From: Gluconacetobacter johannae
GTDB lineage: Bacteria > Pseudomonadota > Alphaproteobacteria > Acetobacterales > Acetobacteraceae
Direction of reading: 5' to 3'
Length of the DNA stretch: 64,000 bases
Assembly (NCBI RefSeq): GCF_025994435.1
Contig: NZ_BAQK01000054.1
Span: 1 to 64,000, forward strand
Shown here: in pieces, positions 1-7,640 of the stretch
Position numbering within the stretch: position 1 is the stretch's first letter
Layout: each line of letters begins with the position of its first letter
Notes under the pieces: model-generated
Databases searched by the model: none
Seen by the model: only the letters and a program-made list of their open reading frames with translations
Told to the model about the DNA's origin: nothing
Made by a program: the position numbers and the translations under genes

Positions 1-56
1 TGCCTCCTGTCCTCATTTTTAGGAGCCTGGGCGTCCAGAAATCTAGGGGCTATTCA

Positions 57-425
57 GGCAGGACCGCGCCGATGATGCTGGACGGCCACATGACAGGGGA
101 ATGGTTCGCCGCCTACGCTCGCCAGGTGCTCGCTCCAACATTGTCACCGGGAGACGTCGTCATCCTGGAGAATCTTCCGGCACATAAGGGTAACGAAGCG
201 CGGGAGGCTGTAGAGGCAGTCGGCGCCCGACTGCTGTTCCTGCCGCCCTATAGTCCCGACTTCAACCCTATCGAGAACATCTTCGCCGAGATGAAGGCCT
301 GGATCAGACGAGTGGCGCCCCGAACCCTCGATGCCTTGCAGGACGCGGTGCGCGGCGCAATCGACGACATCTCTCACAAGCAGGCTACCGCCTGCTTTGT
401 TTCCGCCGGATATGAACCAGACTGA
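57..425 (+). pseudogene. IS630-family transposase, C-terminal fragment
   Basis: This is the C-terminal half of an IS630-family DDE transposase. Visible hallmarks are TAPMMLDGHMTGEWF, ENLPAHKGNEA and the FNPIENIFAEMKAW block that carries the catalytic Glu. Family-like sequence begins near base 57. The frame stays open to the window edge, but the upstream residues do not resemble the family, so the 5' half with the first catalytic Asp is missing. The second catalytic Asp, normally in a DNLPAHK-like motif, is Glu here, which would itself be expected to kill activity. An IS5-type remnant on the other strand abuts it. I read it as a dead fragment at the edge of the capsule region. Confidence 0.8.
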
Positions 426-429
426 TCAG

Positions 430-670
430 ATTATGCTCGAGGTGAAGGACAGCGAGGAACGAAGAGGCTGTCTTTTCGTATCAAGTGGCGACGGTGCGCC
501 ATTCCTTGAGGTGTCCAGAGGTTTTTCACGAGATGGCGGTTGCAATAAGCTCATTTGGGGCAGGCGACCGGCATCCCGTCCGTTTTGGTCAGATCGCCGG
601 CTGGGCGCCCATGTTCCAGAGCCGCGCGGGGCACGCGGTCGAGCATGTCGGGCGCCAGCGGCAGTTTATG
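430..670 (-). pseudogene. Decayed IS5-family transposase C-terminus
   Basis: Reading the minus strand, one frame gives HLKEWRTVAT, a stop, then YEKTASSFLAVLH. This matches the conserved IS5-family tail (HLK-W-R-IATRY-KTA-SFLAAV). Just before it, in a shifted frame, lies NRHLVKNL, resembling the family RHLVEN motif. At least one stop and one frameshift separate these blocks, so the copy is not translatable. It sits between the IS630 fragment and the stop codon of the cupin gene. The outer limits are approximate. Confidence 0.55.
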
Positions 671-672
671 CT

Positions 673-1002
673 CTAGCCGGCCAGACCCGTATATTTATCC
701 CCTGCAACAGATGGCATTTTAACGACAACCGTTACGCTATTGTCCAATGCTTCGAAACTAGTCGCTTCTCCAGGCTCAATAGTTATGATATCTCCAGCTT
801 GCCATTCACGTTCGAACATCATTACGCGTCCGGACACAATAGCCGTAATTTCAGTAGCTACTTTGTGATGATGCTGATCTTCTTTTTCCCCGACCGCATA
901 CCTCTTAATCGCCACTTCACATTGATCTGTCGCCAAACAGGAAGGCACAAACGCCCCCACAAACCAGCCCTTCACCATTTCATCCAATTTATGATGTTTC
1001 AT
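673..1002 (-). CDS. Cupin-like small protein, last gene of capsule cassette
   Basis: This 109-residue protein has a cupin-like centre: HHHKVATEITAIVSGRV followed by GDIITIEPGEATSFEAL, the two-motif beta-barrel pattern with several His and Glu residues that could bind a metal. Such domains occur in sugar isomerases, dioxygenases and small-molecule sensors, so no reaction is assigned. Its ATG overlaps the stop of the preceding gene by ATGA (999-1002), which implies translational coupling in the five-gene operon. The gene ends directly against IS debris. Base composition is AT-richer than the core genes, as in its operon partners. A role in making or modifying a surface polysaccharide is inferred from context only. 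Confidence 0.7.
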   Translation of the reverse strand: MKHHKLDEMVKGWFVGAFVPSCLATDQCEVAIKRYAVGEKEDQHHHKVATEITAIVSGRVMMFEREWQAGDIITIEPGEATSFEALDNSVTVVVKMPSVAGDKYTGLAG

Positions 1003-1736
1003 GAAAAGCGCCCTACATCCAACATGTTATCAAAGGAATTAAGCTGCTGAGCAGACTTGAAAGGATGGTATTCATTAAGCTGAAGCTGCCAAGTAGCAAT
1101 ACGCTTTCCCAATAGAATCAGCTCATTCAAAGACGGACAGATATAATATTTCTGACCAATGTTAACGTCTTTACGAATCATTTTTTGTACAGCAGTCAAA
1201 AAATCCTCGCCCCGGGCAAACCAAAAGAGTCCCACCGTTGCATGCCGACTTATAGGGCTCTTCTCCGCAGCTTCCTGTACCATCCCATCCTTGTCTATCC
1301 GAACATAAGAATAGCGAGGATGCAGAGATTCAAACGTAATAGTACCAGCATCCGCCCCGACGTCTTTAAAATGTCTAATGACGGTTCTTAAGTCAACATC
1401 ACTTAGATCATTAGCATTTGTAACAATCAACTCCTCATCAGGATCAATTTGATCAATTGCCAGCAACGCTGTACATGCCGCGCCCTTAGTAAGGCCACGC
1501 CCCCTAATTAACACGCAGTTGGGATCAATTTGTTTAAGAATATTGTCGATATGATACTGCCGCACGTCTTGTTCTCGGGCGGAAAATATAAACTTACGCG
1601 GCGCGAGAGACTGAAAAGAATAGAATAACTGCTCCACTAATAGTTTTCCCCTCACTTCAGACAAAAAAAGAGGGTAGTTACCACGAGCGGGATCTTGAAC
1701 TTGTTCACCCGCAGCCAGAATAAGAATTGTTGTCAC
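999..1736 (-). CDS. Nucleotidyltransferase-like protein (GT-A fold), capsule cassette
   Basis: This 245-residue protein starts with MTTILILAAGE and has GRGLTKGAACTALLA and VTNANDLSDVD, the layout of sugar-phosphate/choline-phosphate nucleotidyltransferases. The usual GxGxR-type loop after the first strand is poorly preserved (AAGEQVQDPARGNYP), and the DxD-like position reads NANDLSD, so substrate or activity may differ from the second copy in the operon. HATVGLFWFARG and YYICPSLNELI parallel ATVGIYNFSRG and FYVAPVYNELV of that paralogue, suggesting duplication and divergence. The start codon is GTG, four bases after the HAD gene's stop. It is likely cytosolic. Confidence 0.7.
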   Translation of the reverse strand: MTTILILAAGEQVQDPARGNYPLFLSEVRGKLLVEQLFYSFQSLAPRKFIFSAREQDVRQYHIDNILKQIDPNCVLIRGRGLTKGAACTALLAIDQIDPDEELIVTNANDLSDVDLRTVIRHFKDVGADAGTITFESLHPRYSYVRIDKDGMVQEAAEKSPISRHATVGLFWFARGEDFLTAVQKMIRKDVNIGQKYYICPSLNELILLGKRIATWQLQLNEYHPFKSAQQLNSFDNMLDVGRFS

Positions 1737-1740
1737 GTTG

Positions 1741-2355
1741 CTAGCTCTCGTTCATATGCTTGTTAATATTATCCCAATTTACGTCCGAAACGTCATTTAC
1801 AACCATAACACAAGCACCCGATGCACGAGCCGCGCAAATACCATTTTCGTTGTCTTCGACAATTAGCGTTTCTTCCGGCTTGATACCCAAGCGCTGCATT
1901 GCCAGTTGGTAAATTTCTGGGTCTGGCTTCGCCCTGGAGACGTCCTGATTTGACAGCATCACATCCATATATCGAGCAAGTTGGGCCTTCTCCATCATGA
2001 CCTCGACGGTACTCCGCACTGAATTCGACGCCACACCAACGAGGAAACCCTGTGCTTTTAGACGCGACAATGCGTACTCTTGTACAAAATTTGCTTTGCA
2101 CATGGAGTGTACAATTTCCATTGTATAGTCTTGCTTCATGGCATTAATAAAACTGTGCAAGCCGACGGGTAATCCATCAGTTTGAGATAAAATCTCCAAT
2201 TTGCGTCGCGTGGGCAATCCGTCGAAAGACATCAGATGATCTGTACGACTGATCTCATAACCGAACAACCCAAGAGCACGGTTAAGAGCTTCGTAATGCC
2301 ATTCCTTGGCATCAATTAGAACGCCATCCATGTCAAATATAACTGCGCGAATCAT
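1741..2355 (-). CDS. HAD-superfamily phosphatase/phosphomutase-like protein
   Basis: This is a haloacid dehalogenase subfamily I protein of 204 residues. Motif I is FDMDGVLIDAKEWH (nucleophile Asp then acid/base Asp), a cap domain follows, motif II/III appears as VASNSVRSTVE with a downstream Lys in SRAKPDPEIYQLA, and motif IV as LIVEDNENGICAA. The pattern fits beta-phosphoglucomutase-like or phosphatase members. In this operon it most plausibly dephosphorylates or isomerises the precursor that the nucleotidyltransferases activate; that role is inference. It is separated by two bases from the GDPD-like gene upstream and four from the GTG-start gene downstream. Confidence 0.8.
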   Translation of the reverse strand: MIRAVIFDMDGVLIDAKEWHYEALNRALGLFGYEISRTDHLMSFDGLPTRRKLEILSQTDGLPVGLHSFINAMKQDYTMEIVHSMCKANFVQEYALSRLKAQGFLVGVASNSVRSTVEVMMEKAQLARYMDVMLSNQDVSRAKPDPEIYQLAMQRLGIKPEETLIVEDNENGICAARASGACVMVVNDVSDVNWDNINKHMNES

Positions 2356-2357
2356 GA

Positions 2358-2978
2358 TTAACTTCCAAAAAAAGCGCGCCCCTTATCAGGGGAATCCGTG
2401 CATAACATGACATCAGGATGAGATGCCAACCCAGACGTCCTCAATCCTTCCCAAACGTGGCCATAATCACGACCATGCAAGTCAGGTGATACTATGCAGA
2501 CTTTTTTGCCCGCGCTTAGGTGCATTCTAACATTATCTGGCCCGAACCAATCTGAATAGAAAGCATCTAACCATACCCCTTCAGCCTCATCATAACAAAT
2601 AGGATGCCGCTCTACATCGCTATGACGCGTGAAAATTGGAAGTTTCGCACGGATATATCTAATCATCTCAGGCCCCGACATATCAAAGGCAAACCATGGA
2701 ATGTGAGATGCGGCCATGATCTGGCTTATTTTTTGAGAGAGCCCATCAGCCTTAATATTCAAAGCAAGATACAAGTTTTTTTCTTTGAATTTTTCAATAA
2801 TGTCGCAAAGTGTAATCTCATCTCCACGTGGCGGATCGTGAGAAATAACAAGCTTTTCGCCATGATCCCGCACATCGGTTTCTGTCCCGAAACCGTACAT
2901 CAATGTCCGATCAAAAGAAATCGGCGCGTTCTTTTCATGATCCGCTACCCATAGTCCTCGGTGGCTCAGAATTAGCAT
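2358..2978 (-). CDS. GDPD-like (TIM-barrel phosphodiesterase-type) protein
   Basis: This 206-residue protein resembles glycerophosphodiester phosphodiesterases. It opens with MLILSHRGLW (HRG motif), then GFGTETDVRDHGEKLVISHDPP, matching the family's ExD and HD signatures that hold the metal and catalytic His. It is shorter than typical GDPDs (about 240-300 residues), with a compact C-terminal half. No signal peptide is visible, so it likely acts in the cytosol rather than on exported phospholipid debris. GDPD-like genes beside nucleotidyltransferases in capsule loci suggest a step in handling a glycerol-phosphate-like unit, which is unproven here. Its start overlaps the preceding gene's stop by seven bases. 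Confidence 0.75.
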   Translation of the reverse strand: MLILSHRGLWVADHEKNAPISFDRTLMYGFGTETDVRDHGEKLVISHDPPRGDEITLCDIIEKFKEKNLYLALNIKADGLSQKISQIMAASHIPWFAFDMSGPEMIRYIRAKLPIFTRHSDVERHPICYDEAEGVWLDAFYSDWFGPDNVRMHLSAGKKVCIVSPDLHGRDYGHVWEGLRTSGLASHPDVMLCTDSPDKGRAFFGS

Positions 2979-3736
2979 GATGCAAGTTCCTTGATCTTCG
3001 CTGAGACGGGGTGAGATAAAAAGAATTCAAGATCTTCCGGTATGCCTAGACCATACATACCATCAGCCTCCGCTCCAATATTATAAATTCCCACTCGAGA
3101 TCCCGCATTCACCAGTTCATTGTAAACCGGTGCAACATAAAATTCCCCGTTACTCTTTCGATTGGCTGCAATCATCATATCGGCGCCACGCACGAAGTCC
3201 TGGCCTCTGCTGAAATTATAAATTCCGACCGTAGCTTCGTCAGATATCACATCTTTTTCGACAACCTTATTAACGAACCCATCACTATCCAAAGAAACGA
3301 ACGACCACTTCGGGTCGTGTGCTGTCATCGTCATGATGAGTCCATCAAGTTTTTCTTCGTATATTTTATACAAATATGTATCTACATTTATATTTACATA
3401 TTGATCGCTATTTGCAATCATTAGTTGATCTTGATTATCTATGAATTCTCTGGCCTTTAATACTGTAGAAGCTGCCCCGTCAGTAACACCCTCAAGTTCA
3501 ACCACAACACTCCCAGGCGCCCACACCTGAAAACGTTCTTTCAGTTCATAATTTCTTACGTGATCCCGCTGGCAGATAAAAATAAATCTATGATTAGTGT
3601 ACTTCGGACGTAGATTGTCGATAACTATTTTTATCATTGGTATGCCGTGCACAGGAATCAACGGCTTCGGGTCCAGATACCCTTTCGATGCAAATCGACT
3701 TCCCCGGCCGGCCATGGGGATCACAATATTTAACAT
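2972..3736 (-). CDS. Sugar/small-molecule-phosphate nucleotidyltransferase
   Basis: This is a well-formed nucleotidyltransferase of 254 residues. MLNIVIPMAGRGSRF gives the nucleotide-binding loop, followed by DPKPLIPVHGIPMI with the conserved Lys-Pro, GVTDGAASTVLKA, and MIANSDQYVNI as the metal/nucleotide motif. Later motifs are WSFVSLDSDGFV, VVEKDVISDEATVGIYNF and GEFYVAPVYNELV. It would transfer a nucleoside monophosphate onto a phosphorylated sugar or polyol to make the activated donor for a surface polymer. It is the first gene of the five-gene cassette. A sigma70-like promoter lies just upstream. Confidence 0.82.
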   Translation of the reverse strand: MLNIVIPMAGRGSRFASKGYLDPKPLIPVHGIPMIKIVIDNLRPKYTNHRFIFICQRDHVRNYELKERFQVWAPGSVVVELEGVTDGAASTVLKAREFIDNQDQLMIANSDQYVNINVDTYLYKIYEEKLDGLIMTMTAHDPKWSFVSLDSDGFVNKVVEKDVISDEATVGIYNFSRGQDFVRGADMMIAANRKSNGEFYVAPVYNELVNAGSRVGIYNIGAEADGMYGLGIPEDLEFFLSHPVSAKIKELASC

Positions 3737-3767
3737 GATATTTATACACCATCGTTTTCGTGTAAAA

Positions 3768-3796
3768 ATTGTATCTCAGAAACCTATTTTTGATAA
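3768..3796 (-). promoter_or_regulatory. Candidate sigma70-type promoter of the five-gene cassette
   Basis: On the minus strand, TTATCA (3791-3796) and TACAAT (3768-3773) are separated by exactly 17 bases. They lie about 30 bases upstream of the ATG at 3736 in an AT-rich stretch. Four of six and five of six positions match the consensus boxes. It is predicted by eye only. Confidence 0.4.
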
Positions 3797-4268
3797 TGCG
3801 AAAAGTAGCTTCTGCGATCCAAGCTTAGGTCTCATTTCGACCCCGACCCACTTTAATCTAGGGTGGTGGCCCCGATCAGCGACGCACCCGGTGAGCGGCA
3901 TCCGTTATCAATCCTCCAAAATAGTGGAGCAAAATTCTACATGCCATGCGCTTATCGTGTCAGGACAAACTGGAAAGCTATCTTGGTCAGCCGCACGCAC
4001 GTAAAGTTGGGCCTCAACCACCGCATAAACAGTCACGCGCTTCGGCTGAAGCCAACTTTCTTTAATCCGATGGCATATGACACAATCGATTATGTCGGCG
4101 GTACGCGTGATCCACTAGCGATAGCGCCGAAACACACTGTTCCATCAACAATATTGGCATGTAGGCGACGTCTTTTACCACCCTCCGTGCCACTGCCATC
4201 CACGTTATGCCACGGAAATTTTTATCTATTAACGGATTTATTCAATACGATCCCGTGAAAATGAATGA
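3797..4268. other. Intergenic stretch without a recognisable gene
   Basis: This stretch of about 470 bases separates the nucleotidyltransferase operon from the end of kpsT. Open frames exist on the plus strand (for example 3863-4258), but their products have no recognisable motif, no clear ribosome binding site and an odd composition. It may be a junction scar between two imported modules. I found no inverted repeats or target duplications. Confidence 0.4.
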
Positions 4269-4916
4269 TTATAACTTGTCATAATTTTCGATTGCGTCAT
4301 GAACACTATCATAAGACAGAAAATGACGGTTGTGAATGATAGCAGCATGATCGCAATGTTCGCGGATAAAACCCATATCATGGGAGACAATAATCAGTGC
4401 TCGGTCCTGCCGCTTTCCAAACAACTCGTCCTGGCATCGTGTCAAAAAGCGCGCATCACCAACCATGATGACTTCGTCAATAAGATAGCAATCGAATTCG
4501 ATGATAATCGATAGCGCAAACGCAAGGCGCGCGCGCATACCTGAGGAATAGGTCTTGACCGGTTCCCCTAATTGCCGACCAAGTTCGGCAAAATCGTCCA
4601 CGAATGCTCGAGTGGCCGGGTAATCGAGATCGTAGATTCTACAAATAAAACGCAGATTATCCAGACCGCTCAAACTTCCCTGAAATGCCCCCCCAAACGC
4701 CAGTGGCCAAGACACAGACATCGTATGCTCGACACGCCCCGATGTGGGCAACTCCACCCCGCCGATGATGCGGATGAGCGTCGATTTTCCCGCACCATTC
4801 CGACCTAGAACCCCAAGCCTCTGCCCGCGATCAAGTTGAAAATTGACACGATCCAGCACACGTCGGTGACCGCCGTGTGCTGGATACTCTTTCACCAGAT
4901 CGATGCAGCGAATCAT
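4269..4916 (-). CDS. kpsT: Capsule export ABC transporter ATPase (KpsT-like)
   Basis: This 215-residue ATPase powers polysaccharide export across the inner membrane with KpsM. Walker A is GRNGAGKST, the signature region is YSSGMRARLAFALS (a variant LSGGQ, typical of the KpsT/Wzt branch), Walker B is CYLIDEVIMVGD, and the H-loop is IVSHD. I chose the ATG at 4916 rather than one 24 codons upstream, because it overlaps the kpsM stop by ATGA (4913-4916) and the protein then begins MIRCIDLVKEY, as family members do. It has no C-terminal carbohydrate-binding domain, so it fits a KpsT rather than a long Wzt. Confidence 0.9.
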   Translation of the reverse strand: MIRCIDLVKEYPAHGGHRRVLDRVNFQLDRGQRLGVLGRNGAGKSTLIRIIGGVELPTSGRVEHTMSVSWPLAFGGAFQGSLSGLDNLRFICRIYDLDYPATRAFVDDFAELGRQLGEPVKTYSSGMRARLAFALSIIIEFDCYLIDEVIMVGDARFLTRCQDELFGKRQDRALIIVSHDMGFIREHCDHAAIIHNRHFLSYDSVHDAIENYDKL

Positions 4917-5713
4917 TGAACCAATATATGGCGCCGAACCCGAAGCGTCAGCGACAGACCCAAAAGAATCAGAATGGCCGTAGCCCAAGTGTCATAGACC
5001 AGATCGAAATGGGCATGTGCAGCATAACCAAACTGTCCAGCACGCTCCATTTCGATATTGTTTACACTTGGGGAAAGCAACAAAATCCAGCGATAATGTG
5101 GTGATATCCAATCAACCATCGAAAATGCGCCTGACAACGGTATTGACAGATATGAAACGATGGAAACCATTTTTTCCAAAAGTTCAGATCTCTCCGACAA
5201 TGGTGCAACTAAAAGCGCTGTCCCAAGACAAAACAGGGCATGGTAAAAAAGTCCGAGATAAACCAATCCATAATCAACTGGAGGCTTCATGAAGCCCAGC
5301 ATAATCGCTCCCACTGCAACAAGCAGGCCTGCGATTAAGGCGCCCATAACCTCAAGGATAACCCGAGAAAGAATTAGATCCAAGGGTGTCACCTGTCGGT
5401 GAAACAGAAGACTTCCGTTCGCGCTAAAAGCGTTAATCGCGCGGCTTAAGCAATGACGCCACATTGTCAACGGAACATAGCCCGTTATGACGATAGCCGT
5501 CGTCGGAAATCCATGTTCATGCGCGGGGCGTATAGCTGTCCAGACGATGGCAACCCCCGCACAAAACAAGATCGGTTCCCCGACTATCCATAAATAGCCA
5601 AGATTCTCCCGACCAAATCGCGTATGCAATTCACGTATCAGCAGTGCGCCGATCACCCGCGTCTGCACCCGGAACAGTGTGAAAAGCGACGGCGTATTCA
5701 TCTTAACACTCAA
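4913..5713 (-). CDS. kpsM: Capsule export ABC-2 permease (KpsM-like)
   Basis: This is a 266-residue inner-membrane permease of the ABC-2 family. The N-terminal cytosolic segment holds RELHTRFGRENLGYLW, the characteristic motif before the first membrane span of KpsM/RfbA-type transporters. About six hydrophobic segments follow, ending near residue 258. It pairs with the ATPase encoded next and with the co-polymerase/adaptor KpsE encoded before it. The stop overlaps the ATPase start and the start overlaps the KpsE stop, both by four bases, giving a tightly coupled export operon. No KpsC/KpsS glycolipid initiators are visible in the window. Confidence 0.9.
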   Translation of the reverse strand: MSVKMNTPSLFTLFRVQTRVIGALLIRELHTRFGRENLGYLWIVGEPILFCAGVAIVWTAIRPAHEHGFPTTAIVITGYVPLTMWRHCLSRAINAFSANGSLLFHRQVTPLDLILSRVILEVMGALIAGLLVAVGAIMLGFMKPPVDYGLVYLGLFYHALFCLGTALLVAPLSERSELLEKMVSIVSYLSIPLSGAFSMVDWISPHYRWILLLSPSVNNIEMERAGQFGYAAHAHFDLVYDTWATAILILLGLSLTLRVRRHILVQ

Positions 5714-6903
5714 ACGATCTGGTGCTCTCGCGCGCCACTAATGATCAGCTTACCCATTAAATAGGCCGTCAAAAAACTCGCGAATACGGTCAGCACATCA
5801 ATGATTCGCCGTGGATACACGGCATAATCGGCCAGATCGGGACGGGAAATTTCCTCCAGATAGACCTGCTGGCGATTTGCCTGGGCTTTGGCGCTTTCCA
5901 GAGCCGTAGCCGCTGCAGCCAATTGCTTCTCAATAAGTTCCCTTCTAATCACCAACGTGTCATAGTCCGTGATCTTAGGAACAAGCGAGGTCTTTGACCC
6001 GGTAACTTCCTTATTCGACCTTGCAATCTGGTCTTCCAAAACTGAAATCCGACGTTGATATACGGGGATGGAGGGGCTACTTGGCGATTCTGCCTGTACT
6101 TGAGCAAGCTGCATCTTCGCCGAGGTCAACATCACCTGCAAATCATTGATGTTCGATAGCATCGGGGTGGCTTGCCTCAGTGGGTCCAGCAGGGCCTCTC
6201 GATTGCGATAAGTGGCTATTTGTACCTCCACATCCCGCAGTTGATCTTGCGCTTCCTCAACTTCCTTCACCGCACTGCCAATCATATTGGCGCGTTGCCG
6301 CTCGTTCATATGGTTGACAAGTTGCTCCGCTGCGACAAGTAGAGCCGTTGCGACGTTTTGAGAATCCTGGGCACGGAAGGTGCGAACCCGAAGGGTCGTT
6401 ATGGATGTCGATGTATCGAGCTCGACAAGTACATGCCGCTTATAATAGCGGTAAAAATGCTCGAAACTCGTCCCCGTAAAGACATTGGGAAACCGAGCAA
6501 GCCAATCGCCATCGGGACGATTGAACATCGCGGCCACCCCCTGCGTGCGGAGCATTGTTCTCGCTGCGTCGCGAGACGCCAGATAATCTTGCACGACGTA
6601 GGAATCTTCATCGGCCGTCGACCCGCCCTCAGGCGCTAGCAGGCTGCTCAGCATTCCCATAGGCTGAGATGTGGCTCCCCGCACGACGAATTCGGCCTGC
6701 GAAATATATTGCGGTGCGGCGATCAAAAAATAATAAACTGCCGCGACGAAAGTGGGCAACATAACCACCAACAGAAACGACCGAGCCCTTCGAAGTCCAC
6801 TTCTGCGGCTAAAGCCCCGCGGAATCGCGAGGAGTGCGGAGCCGGTTGAGGCTATCGTCTTGCCTGAAATTTCAAACCCGTCCATGGGGAACAGGTGCAT
6901 CAT
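5710..6903 (-). CDS. kpsE: Capsule export inner-membrane adaptor (KpsE/BexC/CtrB-like)
   Basis: This 397-residue polysaccharide co-polymerase-type protein bridges the ABC transporter to the outer-membrane exporter. A first membrane span lies around residues 43-62 (SFLLVVMLPTFVAAVYYFLI), followed by YISQAEFVVRG and a long, largely helical periplasmic region (VKEVEEAQDQLRDVEVQIATY and later segments) likely to form coiled coil. A second span lies near the C-terminus (IDVLTVFASFLTAYLMGKL). This two-span topology is the KpsE pattern. A second Met at codon 7 is an alternative start. Its partners are the downstream kpsM/kpsT and the Wza/KpsD-type lipoprotein at 9146. Confidence 0.88.
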   Translation of the reverse strand: MMHLFPMDGFEISGKTIASTGSALLAIPRGFSRRSGLRRARSFLLVVMLPTFVAAVYYFLIAAPQYISQAEFVVRGATSQPMGMLSSLLAPEGGSTADEDSYVVQDYLASRDAARTMLRTQGVAAMFNRPDGDWLARFPNVFTGTSFEHFYRYYKRHVLVELDTSTSITTLRVRTFRAQDSQNVATALLVAAEQLVNHMNERQRANMIGSAVKEVEEAQDQLRDVEVQIATYRNREALLDPLRQATPMLSNINDLQVMLTSAKMQLAQVQAESPSSPSIPVYQRRISVLEDQIARSNKEVTGSKTSLVPKITDYDTLVIRRELIEKQLAAAATALESAKAQANRQQVYLEEISRPDLADYAVYPRRIIDVLTVFASFLTAYLMGKLIISGAREHQIV

Positions 6904-7640
6904 CAGGAGAGGAAAATCAACTGCTGAATGCCGGTCGGCAGGAGCGCACCAAGAGGCATCATGTTTTTGTGATTCAACCCTTTCCTGGCAGACCAGATTC
7001 CGTAATCACTTGGGGGGATTGATTGAGAATGGTTGTAGTTTACGACAGCCGGTGAAACCACAAAAGGTCTGGGTTGACATTACCCGCGCTCCAGTATCGG
7101 CGAGAGGGCATTAAGCATACAAGTGCCCTTCGCAGTGCTGTCTTGTCGAAGCAATCCTCTACATCGTGACGACCAGTTACCCGTGGCGGCAATCGCCTCA
7201 CGCCGATACGCAAGGGCTGAGGGTCATCTAGGCCGTGACCGAGCGCCGGGCGTCCTGTGTCGATCAGGCGGATTTACCCATGGCTGCACCAGATTCCCAC
7301 CGATGGCGCTCATGCCGACAACAAGCTCCGTAGCGCCTTGGTAGCGGCTGCAAATCAACGCTCGATACGTCAACCGCACAAACAAAAGCGAACGGGTTCG
7401 TGGCGGTACCCGTCGGTAAGGCGTCGAGAGACCCTTCGCCTGGCTCGATCGATGCAGACGCCTCACTCGCGTTACCGAGGCAACTATTGTCGCGTCAGAC
7501 GCATGGTATCTATCACTCAATATACGCGACTGATCCGCTCCACCGAAAGTAAACCCTCCCCAAACATTTATGGTCCGGACTCTCACCAAGTGTCAATCAA
7601 ACCTCAACTACTTAGAAAGTATTGATATTAAATACAGAAA
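6904..7640. other. Intergenic region between kpsE and glycosyltransferase gene
   Basis: The interval holds the IS5 remnant described separately. The rest is the upstream region of kpsE (6904-7119) and a short AT-rich tail (7534-7640) downstream of the glycosyltransferase stop. I saw no intact gene or clear terminator hairpin. Confidence 0.5.
7120..7533 (+). pseudogene. Decayed IS5-family transposase remnant
   Basis: Three frames each carry a piece of an IS5-type transposase in the correct order: DDQLPVAAIASRRYAR followed by DRAPGVL (near 7165-7265), then RRIYPWLHQIPTDGAHADNKLRSAL (7265-7340), then GVERPFAWLDRCRRL with SDAWYLSLNIRD and a stop at 7531-7533. These match the family blocks DTLGLPLAVVVHAA, PWL-IFADGGYAG-KLR and VVERTFAWLGRCRRL. 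Several frameshifts and a lost catalytic segment show an old inactive copy. It separates kpsE from the glycosyltransferase gene. Confidence 0.7.

Noticed and set aside
331..1050. 239-codon plus-strand frame over the IS remnants and cupin gene
   Set aside because: It joins unrelated segments, overlaps the supported cupin gene on the other strand and has no motif.
3863..4258. 131-codon plus-strand frame between kpsT and the nucleotidyltransferase
   Set aside because: No ribosome site, no hydrophobic or domain pattern, and unlike either neighbouring module; treated as noncoding.
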